DNA of 64,000 nucleotides from Solenopsis invicta (lineage: Eukaryota; Arthropoda; Insecta; Hymenoptera; Formicidae): NCBI RefSeq assembly GCF_016802725.1, contig NC_052668.1:16039001-16103000 (forward strand), in the 5' to 3' direction. The translations under genes and the position numbers were made by a program. This document shows, piece by piece, positions 14,001 to 26,124 of this stretch; the first letter of the stretch is position 1, and each line of letters starts with the position of its first letter. The notes under the pieces were generated by a model. The model was not told where the DNA came from. It searched no databases and was given only the letters and a program-made list of their open reading frames with translations.

Positions 14001-17000
14001 ATCCGCTGATACTGCAGGTGAGCGAGTCGCTCCACCCCCCACTGCCTTTCATTAATAAAAAAAAAAAAAGAAAAAAGAAAGAAAGAAAAAGAAGAAGGAA
14101 AGAAAGCGTCGATCTCGAAGCGTGATCGTGATCCGTCTGCGATCGCTCGTTAAGGCGCGCGAGCTCGTTCTATCTCTTTTCTTTCTTCTTTTTCTCTACT
14201 ACGAAGTTTTCTGCGACGTCGTCGTAACATCGCGCGAATTGTCATCGTGTATTTCTTTCTTACGGCCATATTCAATAATTTCAGAATCTAGAATCTTCTT
14301 GAAGCGAGAACAGAATCTGCAATATCCGCATTAAACCGCGTTTGCGGACTCGTAGCTCCGCGCACATTGTCTTGTTTAGTTTTAATTACCTCCCTTCCTC
14401 CCCCCCTTTCCCGAGACCAAACTCGCCAAGTGAGATCGTACTCTCGGCGGCGATCGTCGTTCGAATAATCTGTATTGCGAGCCAAAGTTCTTCTGTAGAT
14501 AGACGGACTGGCGGCGCGAGCGAGGAGAAGTCGTTGTAGAAATATGACTGTGACTCGGTGAGAACTCGAAAAGAAAAGAAACAAATGGAACAAACAACAT
14601 ACTACGCTTCTAATTTTAATCTAGGTTTAATGAAAGTTATAGTCATAGTTATACTCGTTTCTTACGCAGGTAGAGTTGATATCTTTTAGGTAAGCACGCG
14701 ATTTGGTGCCCGAGCGGAATCTAAAGGTGGGTAAAGTATACGCTGGCGAACGAACGAACGAGCGATTGCGAACCTTTGAAACATCCTTTAGCTTTCGATT
14801 CGTATCGGGCCTGTTTAGTCGCAAGGGTGGGTGGTAGAGCAAAGAAAGTTTAAAATGATTGATTTCGCGGTCGCTTTCCTTTCATTGTTCGTTCGCCTAG
14901 TATATACCCACCTCAATGATATTACCCTTCGGCTGGACATTCACCGAATTGTCAAAAGTGGGCTTAGCGGCAACAACAAAATATACTACCCATTCTAGTT
15001 TTGATCTGAAATACGAACAAATTACGAACGCAATCCAATTTTTCGAGACCTGATTTAGCTGTTTTCATTTATCTATTTACGGACCGAAGTCAGACTTATT
15101 TTCTGCTGTCGCCTTTTGTTAATGTGTCATTAACAGTAAGTCGGTCTTCGGTCGGCCATTTACACCTGTTGTGTACACGACGTTCTTCGCATACGTGTCT
15201 CAAATCATTTTTCGTAGTACTCGAATGTGAAACTATTTACTGTACGACGGCAGGTTGGTTATGTAGTTAATCGTTTTTATAGTTAATAACAGCGAAACTT
15301 AAACATAAGAGTGCACGCCTTCTAAAGGAAAGGGTTCGTTGAATTTAAACGTTGAGTTTCGAGAATAATTATAATTATAATACTGAAAAATTATATTGTC
15401 TTGAAATCGCTAGCAATTTCCAATTATAGAAGATCTTATGTATTGAATTGAGAGATGGCTACTGTTATATATGATAAATCGTATAGTTTAGATTATTTTA
15501 AATTTTCTTAATATCAAGTTATATATTTTTTCTTTATACATTATTATTGTTAAGATGTATAATTAAAATTGTATGTTAATTGATATTCTATGATTTGAGC
15601 TGAGTTCATTTATTTGTTAGTGCTTTTATTAGGTGTCATAGGTCATGTTCCGGTATATACAGTACTAAAAATCTATAGTTCACGTTACGTATATTATATA
15701 TTTTTAGTACTGGCAGTGTATATTAGAACATAGCCATAAATTACATTCTTAAATTAATTAGAATTTTAAATAAATACGTTTGATTATTTTATGAATTAAA
15801 AAAATATATTTGATCATAACGAATGCATATGCGACTAGATATTTTATAATTTCAAGGCGTGGACTTAGATAGGTGCGTAAATGCTACAATTTAATGAATC
15901 AATTATTTTGATGCCAATGTGTTCTTTCGTCAGGCGCTATGCACTCTTGCGTTAGTTCCCGCAACTGTTTTAGAAATTTTGCAATTAACCAATTAATGTC
16001 AACATAGTTTCCCTTAATTGTATAGTGAACATGTTGCTCCTCATACTGACTGAACCGATGTATATAAACTTTATCATACATGTTCTTTTGTCAAAATTAC
16101 ACCATTTTTATATATAATTTATGTAAACATGTATATTTGGACTATAAATGAAAATAAAACTTGCAGAAAATGTGATTGCAATTCTAGTGGACTTGAAATT
16201 CTTGACCCTCGAATCATTTTCTGAAACAGTTTTGGGGAAGATTCCGATAATTCGCGATCCGATTACTTTAATATCTATTTTACTGCAATTAACATTATGA
16301 AAAAAGTACGTTCGCTACTGTTAATATTAAGAGCAACGGTGATAGCGATGATTGCCCCGATAGTTTAGCGAGAGACAATTGGTTTACCATTTTTTTAATT
16401 TTTTTTTTCGTTTAGCTTTATTGAAAATATAACAGTAATCATCCCCAATACTTCGATGCGATATATATTTAAGGATCTTTTTATAGCTCTGGAATAATTA
16501 AGCGAAACGAAAGGTAAGTTGGAATAGATGAACTAATAATAACGAAATAAATTCGTCAAATTTTATATTGCATACCGTGTGTATCAATTGTGTATATTAA
16601 TTGCGCAAGCGTTTTTAATGCGATCGTCATTTAATATGTAATAATCTACAATAAATTTATTGCGGCCATTAATTGGAAATGTTGTTAAAAGGCGATATAA
16701 TTTAATCAACGTAAATCATAATATAACGTTACACTTTCTAAAATCTACAAGTTCGAGACAATAAAACAATTATGAATATTTTCTTAACGCTTCTCCTCGC
16801 GCGCGAACTTATCTTAAAACATTTAAACCATAACAAAACATTTAAACCATATTACAACTATGTTTTGTATTAGATATACTGAAGATATCAAAAGTTTTGG
16901 CTTATTTATAAAGCGAAAAAGGCGAAATCTGTCTGTAGCGATATGTTGCATTTCTTTTATTCTTAAAAAAATATTTATTGCAAAGTAATGTATTTTTCTT

Positions 17001-20000
17001 GTGCTTATTTTAGATTTAAACGTTTTTTTTGTAAGTAACAATAATTTTTGTACAAAAAGCACTTATAATAGAATGAAAATTACAACATATCGCCGTGGCC
17101 AAGATTTCTTTCATTGTAGAGTGGAAGATCACCAAGCACTGTGTTCGGGATTTGTTCCAGCTAGGAAGCCGACCATAGCGGCTCAGCTGCATAGCGATCG
17201 GGAGCGAGAACGTGATGCAAGAGAACGACAAAGCGGTAGCAGTGGCGGTGGTGGTAACAGCAGCGGTGGCAACGCTAGTAACGCCAGTAACACCTGTGGG
17301 AACAACACCAGCAATACTGGTAACTCCAGCAGCAACATCAGCGGATCTGCTGTCTCTGTTGGTAGCAGTCATCATCAATCTCGAAAAGAGGAGCAACAAT
17401 CCTCCGCTCCGCCAGCTGCACCACCGCCACCGCCTTCCGATCCAGCAGTCACCATCTACCATCCTCGTCTGCCACCCTTCCCCAATCCAGCACAACCCAT
17501 TGGACCGACCCTGGGTTCCACTTCTATATGCTCCGCCAATTCTGCGGCTATTCCACCCCCTTTGGGTTCCAGTTTGCCTCCTTTGAACCTTGGACCACCA
17601 CCACCGGTGGCTATAAGTTCGGCACCAATCTGTCCACAGCCGATACCTTCCATCCCGTCCTTGACGCCTGGTGTCATAGGACCACCACCGCCACCTCCGC
17701 TATCCCTAGGCATGTCCCTTCCGCCTATTATCTCCATTCCTTCTCTTCACTTGCCCCCCGTGCCGTCGAGTACTATTCATTCTAGTCAGCACACAGCCAC
17801 GATGATAATGAGCAGCGCGACCACGACGGTCACCAGTTCTATTTATCATCAACAGCAACAGCAACATCAACAACCCCTGTCGCAACATCAACCACGCGCA
17901 AATAGTACGAGCAGTACGACGACTACGAGTTCTTTATCGGGTGCAATGACTACGCACACGGCGCCAACACCGTCAAACAATTCTTCGTCGACATTGAACG
18001 CCATGAATCACATGGCTCACAAGTCTCCGCCATTGTCTCACAGTGTTCATATATCCAGAAGCAAAGAACCACAACCATCGACAGTCACGACAACGGCGGG
18101 TACGCTGCCTACAACGGCGACCATGACTACTACAACGAGCACCACAACAACATCGCAGCCGGCTTTCGTTAGGCCCTTTGAGGACTCGTTCCGCTCTTCT
18201 TCGACAAAGACGCAACAGAGACAACCGATAATAAATAGTCACAATCATAGTATAGTTAATCAGATCGGCCATCATGAGTCATTGCCTTTAAAGCCTTCAC
18301 CGTTAACGCCGATTACGTCTCAAACCGTGGGTAGTCAAGTGATTCAGGAGAATTCTTCGACGATGGACAACAAGTCCATGAGTAATCAACAAACGCTCTC
18401 TCAACCGATCCCTTATCCACCACCTCAACAGTATCATCATCCGCATATACCCGTCTCGCACGTGCCAAGTCTCTACAAACCGCCACACTTTTCAACATCA
18501 TCGTCATCGACATCGTCACCTCATCAGCAGCATCATTCTCAACCCAAACTCAATGTACCAACGATAAACATCAGTAATAGCAGTCATAGCAGTAGCGGCA
18601 CGAGCGTCTCTAATTCGACTAATTCAACTATCACAAAACAGCATAACGCACATCACGTCGAGTCTCATCAAATGACAACTACGACAACCTCGCGAAATGA
18701 TAGCGCGACTAATAACTGCGTTTCCAGCGAGAAGACAATGACTAATAACAATTTTAGCGCTAATAATCAGATTGTTGGTGGTGCAACCAATAAAATTGCA
18801 AATCACACGAGCGCGCATCATAAAAACAATTCGGATGTCGCGGCGAAGGACAACAAACTGAACGCGTGCAACGAAAAGAGCGTGAACGAAAATCTAATTA
18901 GGCAACCACAGTTGCCGAATCAGAATCATGTCACGACAAATTCGCTCCAAGAGAAGACCGCGATCTCGCATCTGCCTTATGAACAGGGAAAAAATTTGAA
19001 GCCCTCTCATCCGATAAATTACAATCTTGGCGAAAAGGAGAACAAGAACGAAATTGATTGTAATTCGCAATCTAATCAGAATAATATCTTGTCCACATTA
19101 CCATTTCAACCGAGTTTTAAGTTCAGTATAAGTGACATTGCGCAGAAGTCCACGGATACGACGCAGCTGATGCAAAGTATCAGGTCTGAGGAGGTGTTGC
19201 GCACTTGTCAGAATGTCTCAAATGTGCTTTTGCAGATTCCGAAGTATCAGGAAAAACTTCTGAACTTTTCGACGAGCAACAACGAGTTGAAGACGACCGC
19301 GTTTTGCTTTACCGACAAGTGCAATAATTTGACTGAGATTTCCGTAAGGTGCGAACCAGCGGTGCTAAACGTGCCTGACCTCAGCAAAGCCCTGGGTAAA
19401 CAGGATGCCATCAGTAGCGAGAAAGCCCTGAATAAGCAGGATATTATTAGTAGCGAGAAGGCCCTGGGCAAGCAGGATATCATCAATAGCGAGAAGGCCT
19501 TCCTCACTTATGAAGTGATACCTGAGGTGCCTAAAGAGCTGACGTCATCCCTCGATTTAGCCGAGAAGAGGCGTAAACGAAGGAGGGAAAGGAACACGGG
19601 CGTCACGTGTAGCTCTGATTCGGAGGGCGAGGAGGAAACCAAAGACGCGGATCTTTGGATTACGAAAGGTCCGCCGGCTAAGCTACAATATTCGGAAGAT
19701 AAGTTGGCTTTTCTAGCCATGTTTGGACTAACTACATTTACTATTAGGAACGGTAAGAGAATAACAGCGTTGCTATGTTGTTTCTTTATGTTGATTTACT
19801 AAATTGACATTGTCATTATTTTTGCAGAGATAGAATTGTGTAAGGTTGAAAAAAGATACAAATTGAATCCCGATCCACCAGAACTACCTCTGGAAGTAGA
19901 ACCCGTAATAGAATCCGTCTTACCGATTCCGCGTGAGCATCCGGACGTTTTGCTTCACACGCCAGATTTCGAGCCGAAAGTTGGTTTTCTCAGGACTATA

Positions 20001-20981
20001 GGTCTCGATATTATGCCTCCAAATAAAAGAGATGGTAAATATATCATTAGTCAAGGTGATATAATATTGTAATTATAGATGAAAAATAGCTTAGTTTCTT
20101 ATCCATCATAATAAAATGCATAATCTTATTTTTACTATATATTATAATGATTTATTTTTTACGTGATAATAGTAAACGAGGCAGTTGTTTCAATTATACA
20201 CTTTGTGATTGCAGAGGCAGAAGCGACATGGCAGTATGTTCTGGCAGATCGCAAAAAGCGGAAAAGCGCGAATTCCGTTACTGCCTACTGTGAAAAAATC
20301 GCCAAAGTTTATTCTAGGAATCCTCCAGCTGTACCAAAATCACCTCAAAAAAAGCGTCTTCTGGACAAAGTTAATAAAGTGAAACACGGTCCAGAACGAC
20401 CACCACCACTACCACCTTTAGTTCCGAATTTAGTTTCGATGTATTGTCCAACTTTACCTATGCCTGGTGAGAATGGCGTGAAGCAACACTGTAAAACTAT
20501 AGACATCAGTGAGAGTGCCGATGAAACGAGTGAGAAGAGAGAAAAGCCGAGGTGGACCGGAATCGTGGATGTTATGTTTGCCTACAGCGAGTACATGAAA
20601 GGTAAACTTTCTGCACTTTCTATGTTTCGTACATTACACAGTATTTACATCGAAAAAAAAATTGGAAAACCTAGAAATTTCAGAAAATTTATTTTTTTTT
20701 ATCTTTTATTCTGACATATAATAATTAATATGCGATACTTGTATAATACAATAATGTGGCCATATTTATTATAATTTATAGAAAAGACACTGGAGAGAAA
20801 GATTCTGACAAGCGAAGCATCAAAACTGATGGCACAGTCCAATAATTTGCGTTCCGAGACCACTCAGCTAGAAAGGAAGATCTACGAGCTCCTGTCCGCC
20901 AAAACAGAACTTGATTCCGACAGGCGAATGCTCAGCGACAAAATCGAGAGGATCAACGCACTTGTTAGGAACCTTAGATAG
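11064..20981 (+). CDS. GSE1: GSE1-family (genetic suppressor element 1) protein, 5' incomplete
   Basis: Eight exons keep one open frame: 11064-11314, 13176-13420, 13589-13747, 13872-14017, 17014-19752, 19828-20034, 20215-20601, 20782-20981 (TAG at 20979). They give about 1443 residues plus a missing N-terminus. Family landmarks are FAAALRNLAKQA in exon 1, LDPATYSAYHPGLYPP in exon 2, a Glu/Arg-rich coiled segment in exon 4, and LQYSEDKLAFLAMFGLTT near 19680. The large exon is low-complexity (Gly/Ser/Asn, Pro, His/Gln, Thr) and carries a basic KRRKRRRERN stretch followed by an acidic one. The last exon is a predicted coiled coil. Human GSE1 co-purifies with LSD1/CoREST-HDAC corepressor complexes, so a nuclear chromatin role is expected. 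The start of the big exon is uncertain: 17014 has the better pyrimidine tract, but 17161 is phase-compatible too. Confidence 0.85.
11315..13175 (+). other. Intron of the GSE1-family gene
   Basis: Phase-0 intron with donor GTGAGT at 11315 and acceptor TTTTTTTAG ending at 13175. No other gene is seen inside. Confidence 0.8.
14018..17013 (+). other. 3-kb intron of the GSE1-family gene
   Basis: Phase-1 intron with donor GTGAGC at 14018 and a pyrimidine-rich acceptor ending TTTTAG at 17013. It is AT-rich after about 15300 and holds an imperfect hairpin at 15645-15731. No internal coding exon was recognised, although an extra small phase-symmetric exon cannot be excluded. Confidence 0.75.
15645..15731. 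repeat. Short inverted-repeat (hairpin) element in intron
   Basis: Inverted arms start with ATGTTC and end with GAACAT. Perfect 13-nt inner arms CAGTACTAAAAAT (15660-15672) pair with 15700-15712. The total is 87 bp with mismatches between inner and outer arms. It may be a tiny MITE or a structured intronic element. Confidence 0.6.
19386..19493 (+). repeat. Three tandem 36-bp coding repeats in the GSE1-family gene
   Basis: Three in-frame copies of a 12-residue unit, starting KALGKQDAISSE, then KALNKQDIISSE, then KALGKQDIINSE. A partial KAF follows. The nucleotide copies differ at several third positions, so the triplication is not brand new. Confidence 0.95.
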
Positions 20982-21450
20982 CGTTGCGAACGCACAACAC
21001 GGAAACTCATTCATCTGTGATATTATCAGCGGGTTAAGGGCCGTTAGCGTGTAATACGCACTGCTAAACGTAACACTTAGATAAGTAACGGTTAAGGAAC
21101 AAACTCTTGAGTGACCAAATGTACAGCGATTCTTCGTATTGTTTTGCGTACTTTATATTATATAACATAACGCGTTCCTTTTTTTGCCGTCGACGATTGT
21201 TCATGCCGGGATGGCAGGAATCTTTGGCTCTCGGCTGCTCGATTCACAGCAATCGTGTTCGGTTTGAAAACGTTACCGCACTAATTAATAGATATTAATT
21301 TTTACGCGCATCGTTCGACATTGGCGAGCGTGCTGATTTTTAATCATAAACGCGAAGTCATATCAACCGTACCTTACAAGGATATGTATAAAGCTCTAAT
21401 TGTACAAATCGAATTGTAATCCGTGGAAAGACAGTTTTTACGATCGCGAA

Positions 21451-21456
21451 AATAAA
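21451..21456 (+). terminator. Candidate poly(A) signal AATAAA for the GSE1-family gene
   Basis: Canonical AATAAA about 470 nt after the stop codon at 20981. Further AATAAA copies near 22065 and 22170 could give longer 3' UTRs. Confidence 0.45.
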
Positions 21457-24079
21457 AGGACAAAGGCTTTCTAGTTTCACAACTAACGGCTCTTACACTC
21501 CAAGCATAAATAATTGTAATTTATATCATATTTTAATGACAAAAAAAATAGACAAATCGTGTAACTTATTTTATTCTGCGTAATGTGGACTTTAACGTCG
21601 AGTACTTGGGGGAAAGAATAACAATGATATATCACGCAGTTTGTATGTCGACCGATTGATAAAGCAATGGAAAAAGAGGATATTGTACACAAGATCGAAA
21701 GGTGACATCGACTATATCGGACTGGCAGTGTCGAGAAACCACTCGCATATAACAGCGAATACGGCCGTATTTTTACGTTTAATAGCATAGCAGCGCATGT
21801 GGTGAAACTGATTGAATCGATTGGAATTGTATATAATCGGAAGCACCGCGCGTGTTCACAAACATGAAGAGGGAAAAAATTCGGACGGTAGGATGTTTTA
21901 CGCGAGTTTCGATTCAAACCACCGTTATAACGACACGAGAACTCTAGTCTACGGACAAGCTATACAAGAAAAAAAAAGAAGATCGCGCGCCGATACGCGA
22001 TAAGATCAGATTAGTGAGCAGTCCTTCCTTTCGAACGTGTCCACGTTCCATTCACCGTAAATAAATACGAAGGCCAGTGAAGATACGGGGAGGAGCGTTA
22101 TTAACATTGTAACAACACTGCGGTACTTAGATAATGCGACTTAATTTTTAAAGAAGAAAAAAAGAGGAATAAATAAAGATAATCGTGAGACTTCGCGCGC
22201 GGAGCACATTCCACATAAAAAAATGCTTGTTGCCCGACCGTCAACATTCCAACGCATCCACTTTACCGCGACAATTGGATCCTAGAACTCGACGCGAGTC
22301 GAGTGGCGAACGAAATTTGAAAGGAAAAGAAAAGGGAAGAAGCCGATCGCTGTTGGTTTTTTTCTTTTCTGGCGTGTTTCCATGTCGCGTAACTGCGCTC
22401 TACCTTTCGTACATCTTCGGTATCCCTAAAACTTGTTTCCCGCTCTCTGCTCTCCGAATACATCATATCTCGTCGATATAAAATCGCATAAGCGTACGTT
22501 GCGCGCGACAAAGCTACCATTTATAGTTTTCGCCGTTCTGTTCATTGAGTGCCTAACATTTTTCCCTACATTTGTAAATATCATTATTTTTATGTATTAT
22601 GTAATTAACAAAGGGAGGGACCGCGATTGCGCGCTGGTCTCAGTCTCAACTGGCCAGAACAAGAGCCTAGGAGTAAATTGTTGAAAACATGAATCACACG
22701 AGGAATATTTTTTTCCGCACCCTTTATCGCCTACAAGCAAATACTCCTCGCGAATGATAACGAAATTGACGTTTCCGCGGATCTTTGTATTCTTGTAGAC
22801 AAAACTATTGTTTTCTTATGTTTTGTTAACTTGAAATAATTTTATCGAATTGGAGCATCTATATTACATTGTTTTTCTAAAATTTCAGTCAATTTCATTA
22901 AGTTAATTAACATATTGTTTCAATTCAAATTTATTATTTCTCATTTTTTTTTTAACGGAAATTCTTTTAATTACTGATTTCTATCTGTAATTAGAATAAG
23001 AATCCATCATGTAAAGCGACGGTAAGTATATCTTCTTGATATCAATAATTACATCTTAAGAACTATTATTTTGTATTGTTGATTATATATAATTATAAAA
23101 TTAATTGTACACACTTGTGTGTGTGGATATAGAACGAAACTATTACTACAGATTTAAAGTGCGATCTCTCGAAAATTGGTATAGTATTAAGAGAGTTCGT
23201 GATACTTGGATAGGCGGTGTGAAAGCGAACGGATGTGTGTGGAAAGACGGAGCGAGATTGAGTGCAAGTTTTTATAGATATTAAGAAAAGTTAAAAAGTA
23301 AGGAGACATGATTTAGAGAGGTAGCAGGATGGGGAAGACGGGCAATTGGAGGCGGAGGTAAGTGGAAAGTATTTACGAAGATATAGGAAGATTCAGGAGA
23401 AGGGAATCGGTATAGGTTATAGCCTATACGAAAGAAGAGGCGGGAAGATCCGAGAAGGCCGGCAAGGTAGGATGAGAGTTCGTAGAAAGTTAAATTGTAT
23501 TAAAAAATTGTTATTAGATTTTTAAAAAATTATTCATAAGAGAGATAAAAAATTCAATATGATAGAAACTATAAACCATCAAAGGTTAATTTATAGAGGA
23601 ATTGCGAGAATATTTGAAAAATTGTTGAAAAATTTATGGAGCAAAAGTTTCAATGACGTAAATCAGCGATCGAAAAATATGAAAAAATATGGTTTGATAA
23701 AAGAGAGAAATTAAAAAAAAAAGACTTCAATCCTTTCAATTTCATGAATTCTAGTTTTATTTGCTGTTTTCTTGCTGTCGTGCACATTATGAGCAAGATC
23801 TAAAAAGGACGGGATAAATTTATATAACTGTTGCTATATTTACAACTCAGTTTCAGTCTTTACAAACAATTGCTGTATAAATCTACAGCTGCACAAACGC
23901 AACAAAAATATATAGTCGATCTACATTCTTAATTCTTTAAGAATGAAATACGTTCTCAACTCTTCATTGCGAAACCGTATGATTTCATGTGTTTTTCTAT
24001 TACGTCGAGAAGATTAAAAAGGGATGAATAAATTAATAGTCGCTTCTAATTTTGTTAGAACTTTATAATTTGTACGATT

Positions 24080-24082
<3 letters not shown>

Positions 24083-24128
<46 letters not shown>
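24083..24128. repeat. (AT)n microsatellite
   Basis: About 23 uninterrupted AT units in intergenic DNA. Confidence 0.95.
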
Positions 24129-24131
<3 letters not shown>

Positions 24132-24884
24132 TTAAGTATAATTATGTTTAAAGAGAATCAAAAGTAATCTTTTTATTAATTGCATAGAAAACTTGCTGCT
24201 TATATTTTCCAACTTTATTGATATATATCGAGTGTAAAACAATATCGGGTTCTTTGTTTCTTTGCATTATACAGTGCATAAAAATTATAAACAGAATGTT
24301 ATCCTGAATTCTGACGCGAATCATAGAACATCTAAAATGGGCTTAAGCGTTAAAGATTGTTATAAATACATTAACGTCGATTGTGTCGGAACGCAGGCAT
24401 AGAGCAATCGGTTTTTACCTTTCCTATTATTTAATATAATCAGTTTATTATTTAATCAGATCCATGAAATTAACGTACGCAACCGATTTTTACATTTATA
24501 TTATATATGTAATTAAATTATCGCACTTAAATTTATCACACGAAATTACGAATCTGTGTAAAAACTTAACAGCTGCTCTAAGAAAGAAAATATCAGATAT
24601 AGGAATTATATTGTGAAAAATGTGTATTACGTCATAATAATAAATATTTTGCTTTATCAATTTTGGATTTATATTGTCGTATACACATAAAAGAAACATT
24701 TTAAGGTTTATATTAAATTCTACTTAAGATTTAAAAAAAAAAAATGGATATATATCTTGACGAAGCTTTTTTCGACAAAATCTCTTAATCACAATGTTAA
24801 ATATCACGCAATCAACGTGTTTATACAAAATTTGTATTAAGAAGAAAGAGGGTTCAATTTTCTTTTTTGGAGGTTGGTTATTGC

Positions 24885-24888
<4 letters not shown>

Positions 24889-24919
<31 letters not shown>
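24889..24919. repeat. (GA)n microsatellite
   Basis: Run of about 15 GA units in the intergenic interval. Confidence 0.9.
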
Positions 24920-24922
<3 letters not shown>

Positions 24923-26124
24923 GGAAACTGAGTAGCTAATATTGCGATATGAATATCTGTGATGCGCTTATTCCTGTCACGCTGTCGTCGCAATCTGTTT
25001 AAGTACAGTTTGTACTAGTGTACTCGAAGTAAAGGATATATATAGTTTGTTAAATAAAAACTTGTGTATCGTGCTTAATGCTACTTTGTCGAAATACGAT
25101 GCTCTTTTTGGACGTAAACGATGATCGCTTTTGAACGAGTTATTAAATTAAAGACGGCGAGAGATTTGCAAGAAATTACAATTTGCAAGAAATTATACGT
25201 ATGTTACATATTTATAATATATATTACATATAACTAAATGATTCACCGTCGGAAGAACGGTTTATTCCGAAAGGTATTGCAGAGGGACCTTCGTACGTAT
25301 TTATGTAGCAGATCAGTTTTTTTTTGTGCTCAATGAAGAACAAGGACTTCGGAATAATGCCCTTTCTAAGATGAATTGCATTAATTACATGTCGTCAAAT
25401 TATTAAAAAGAAATACTCTTTTAACACTTGTTAGGCACTATTTTCCACTAAAAACGTTAAATTAGAAATAATCTGGTAGTTATCCTTCATTCGGAGTATC
25501 TCTACATCTTGAGAATACTTGAAACAAGATCTACAAGCTGCAGTAAGTGAAATCATGGATGGCAAAGAGGAAGTCTCAATAAAGTGCTTTATTTACACCT
25601 TGATGCAGTATGAAGGTGATAACAGTTAGCAGTTGCGTAGGATTTGAGAAATGCTGTAATTCAGAATTGCCTAATTCCTTCTCTCTCACGGAGTACTGAA
25701 AACCCCAGAACGAGAGTTAGACTTCATTTTGGAGAGACACATTCTCGTTACCTCTAATAAATTATTATTGTCGTCTTCACTAGATTAGTATTGTCATCTT
25801 CACTAAATACTGAAAAGTCTCTCAATTTCAACCCCTTCTCGAAATGCGATGAAAGATGATTCACCGGAATCTTCTTATATCCTAAATTTCGAGATACCGT
25901 TTGATCAGCATTTGCTAATAAAACGGCCCCCCTTCGGTAAAAGGTCCTCCTCGTGAAGCAAATTTGCTAGCGCCTTCACCAGCAACGTGATCAGCATTTA
26001 TCGCAACGGCCTCTTTAAGGTATCCCTTCAGTCCTTTCATTCTTTTCCTTTTTAATGAGGTATTAATTAATGTATCGTACGTCTTCGTATTAAAAAAAAA
26101 AAAAGAATCACGTAAATCGTGAGA

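Larger units (their letters stand above)
20982..26124. other. GSE1 3' UTR and intergenic DNA between convergent genes
   Basis: The region separates the + strand GSE1-family stop codon from the - strand SLC46 stop codon, so the two genes converge. The 5' part (to about 22200) is moderately GC and probably 3' UTR. 22700-25700 is AT-rich, with a (TA)n tract and a (GA)n tract and no coding signal. 25500-26100 may include the SLC46 3' UTR; a reverse-strand AATAAA lies at 25588-25593. Confidence 0.6.
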
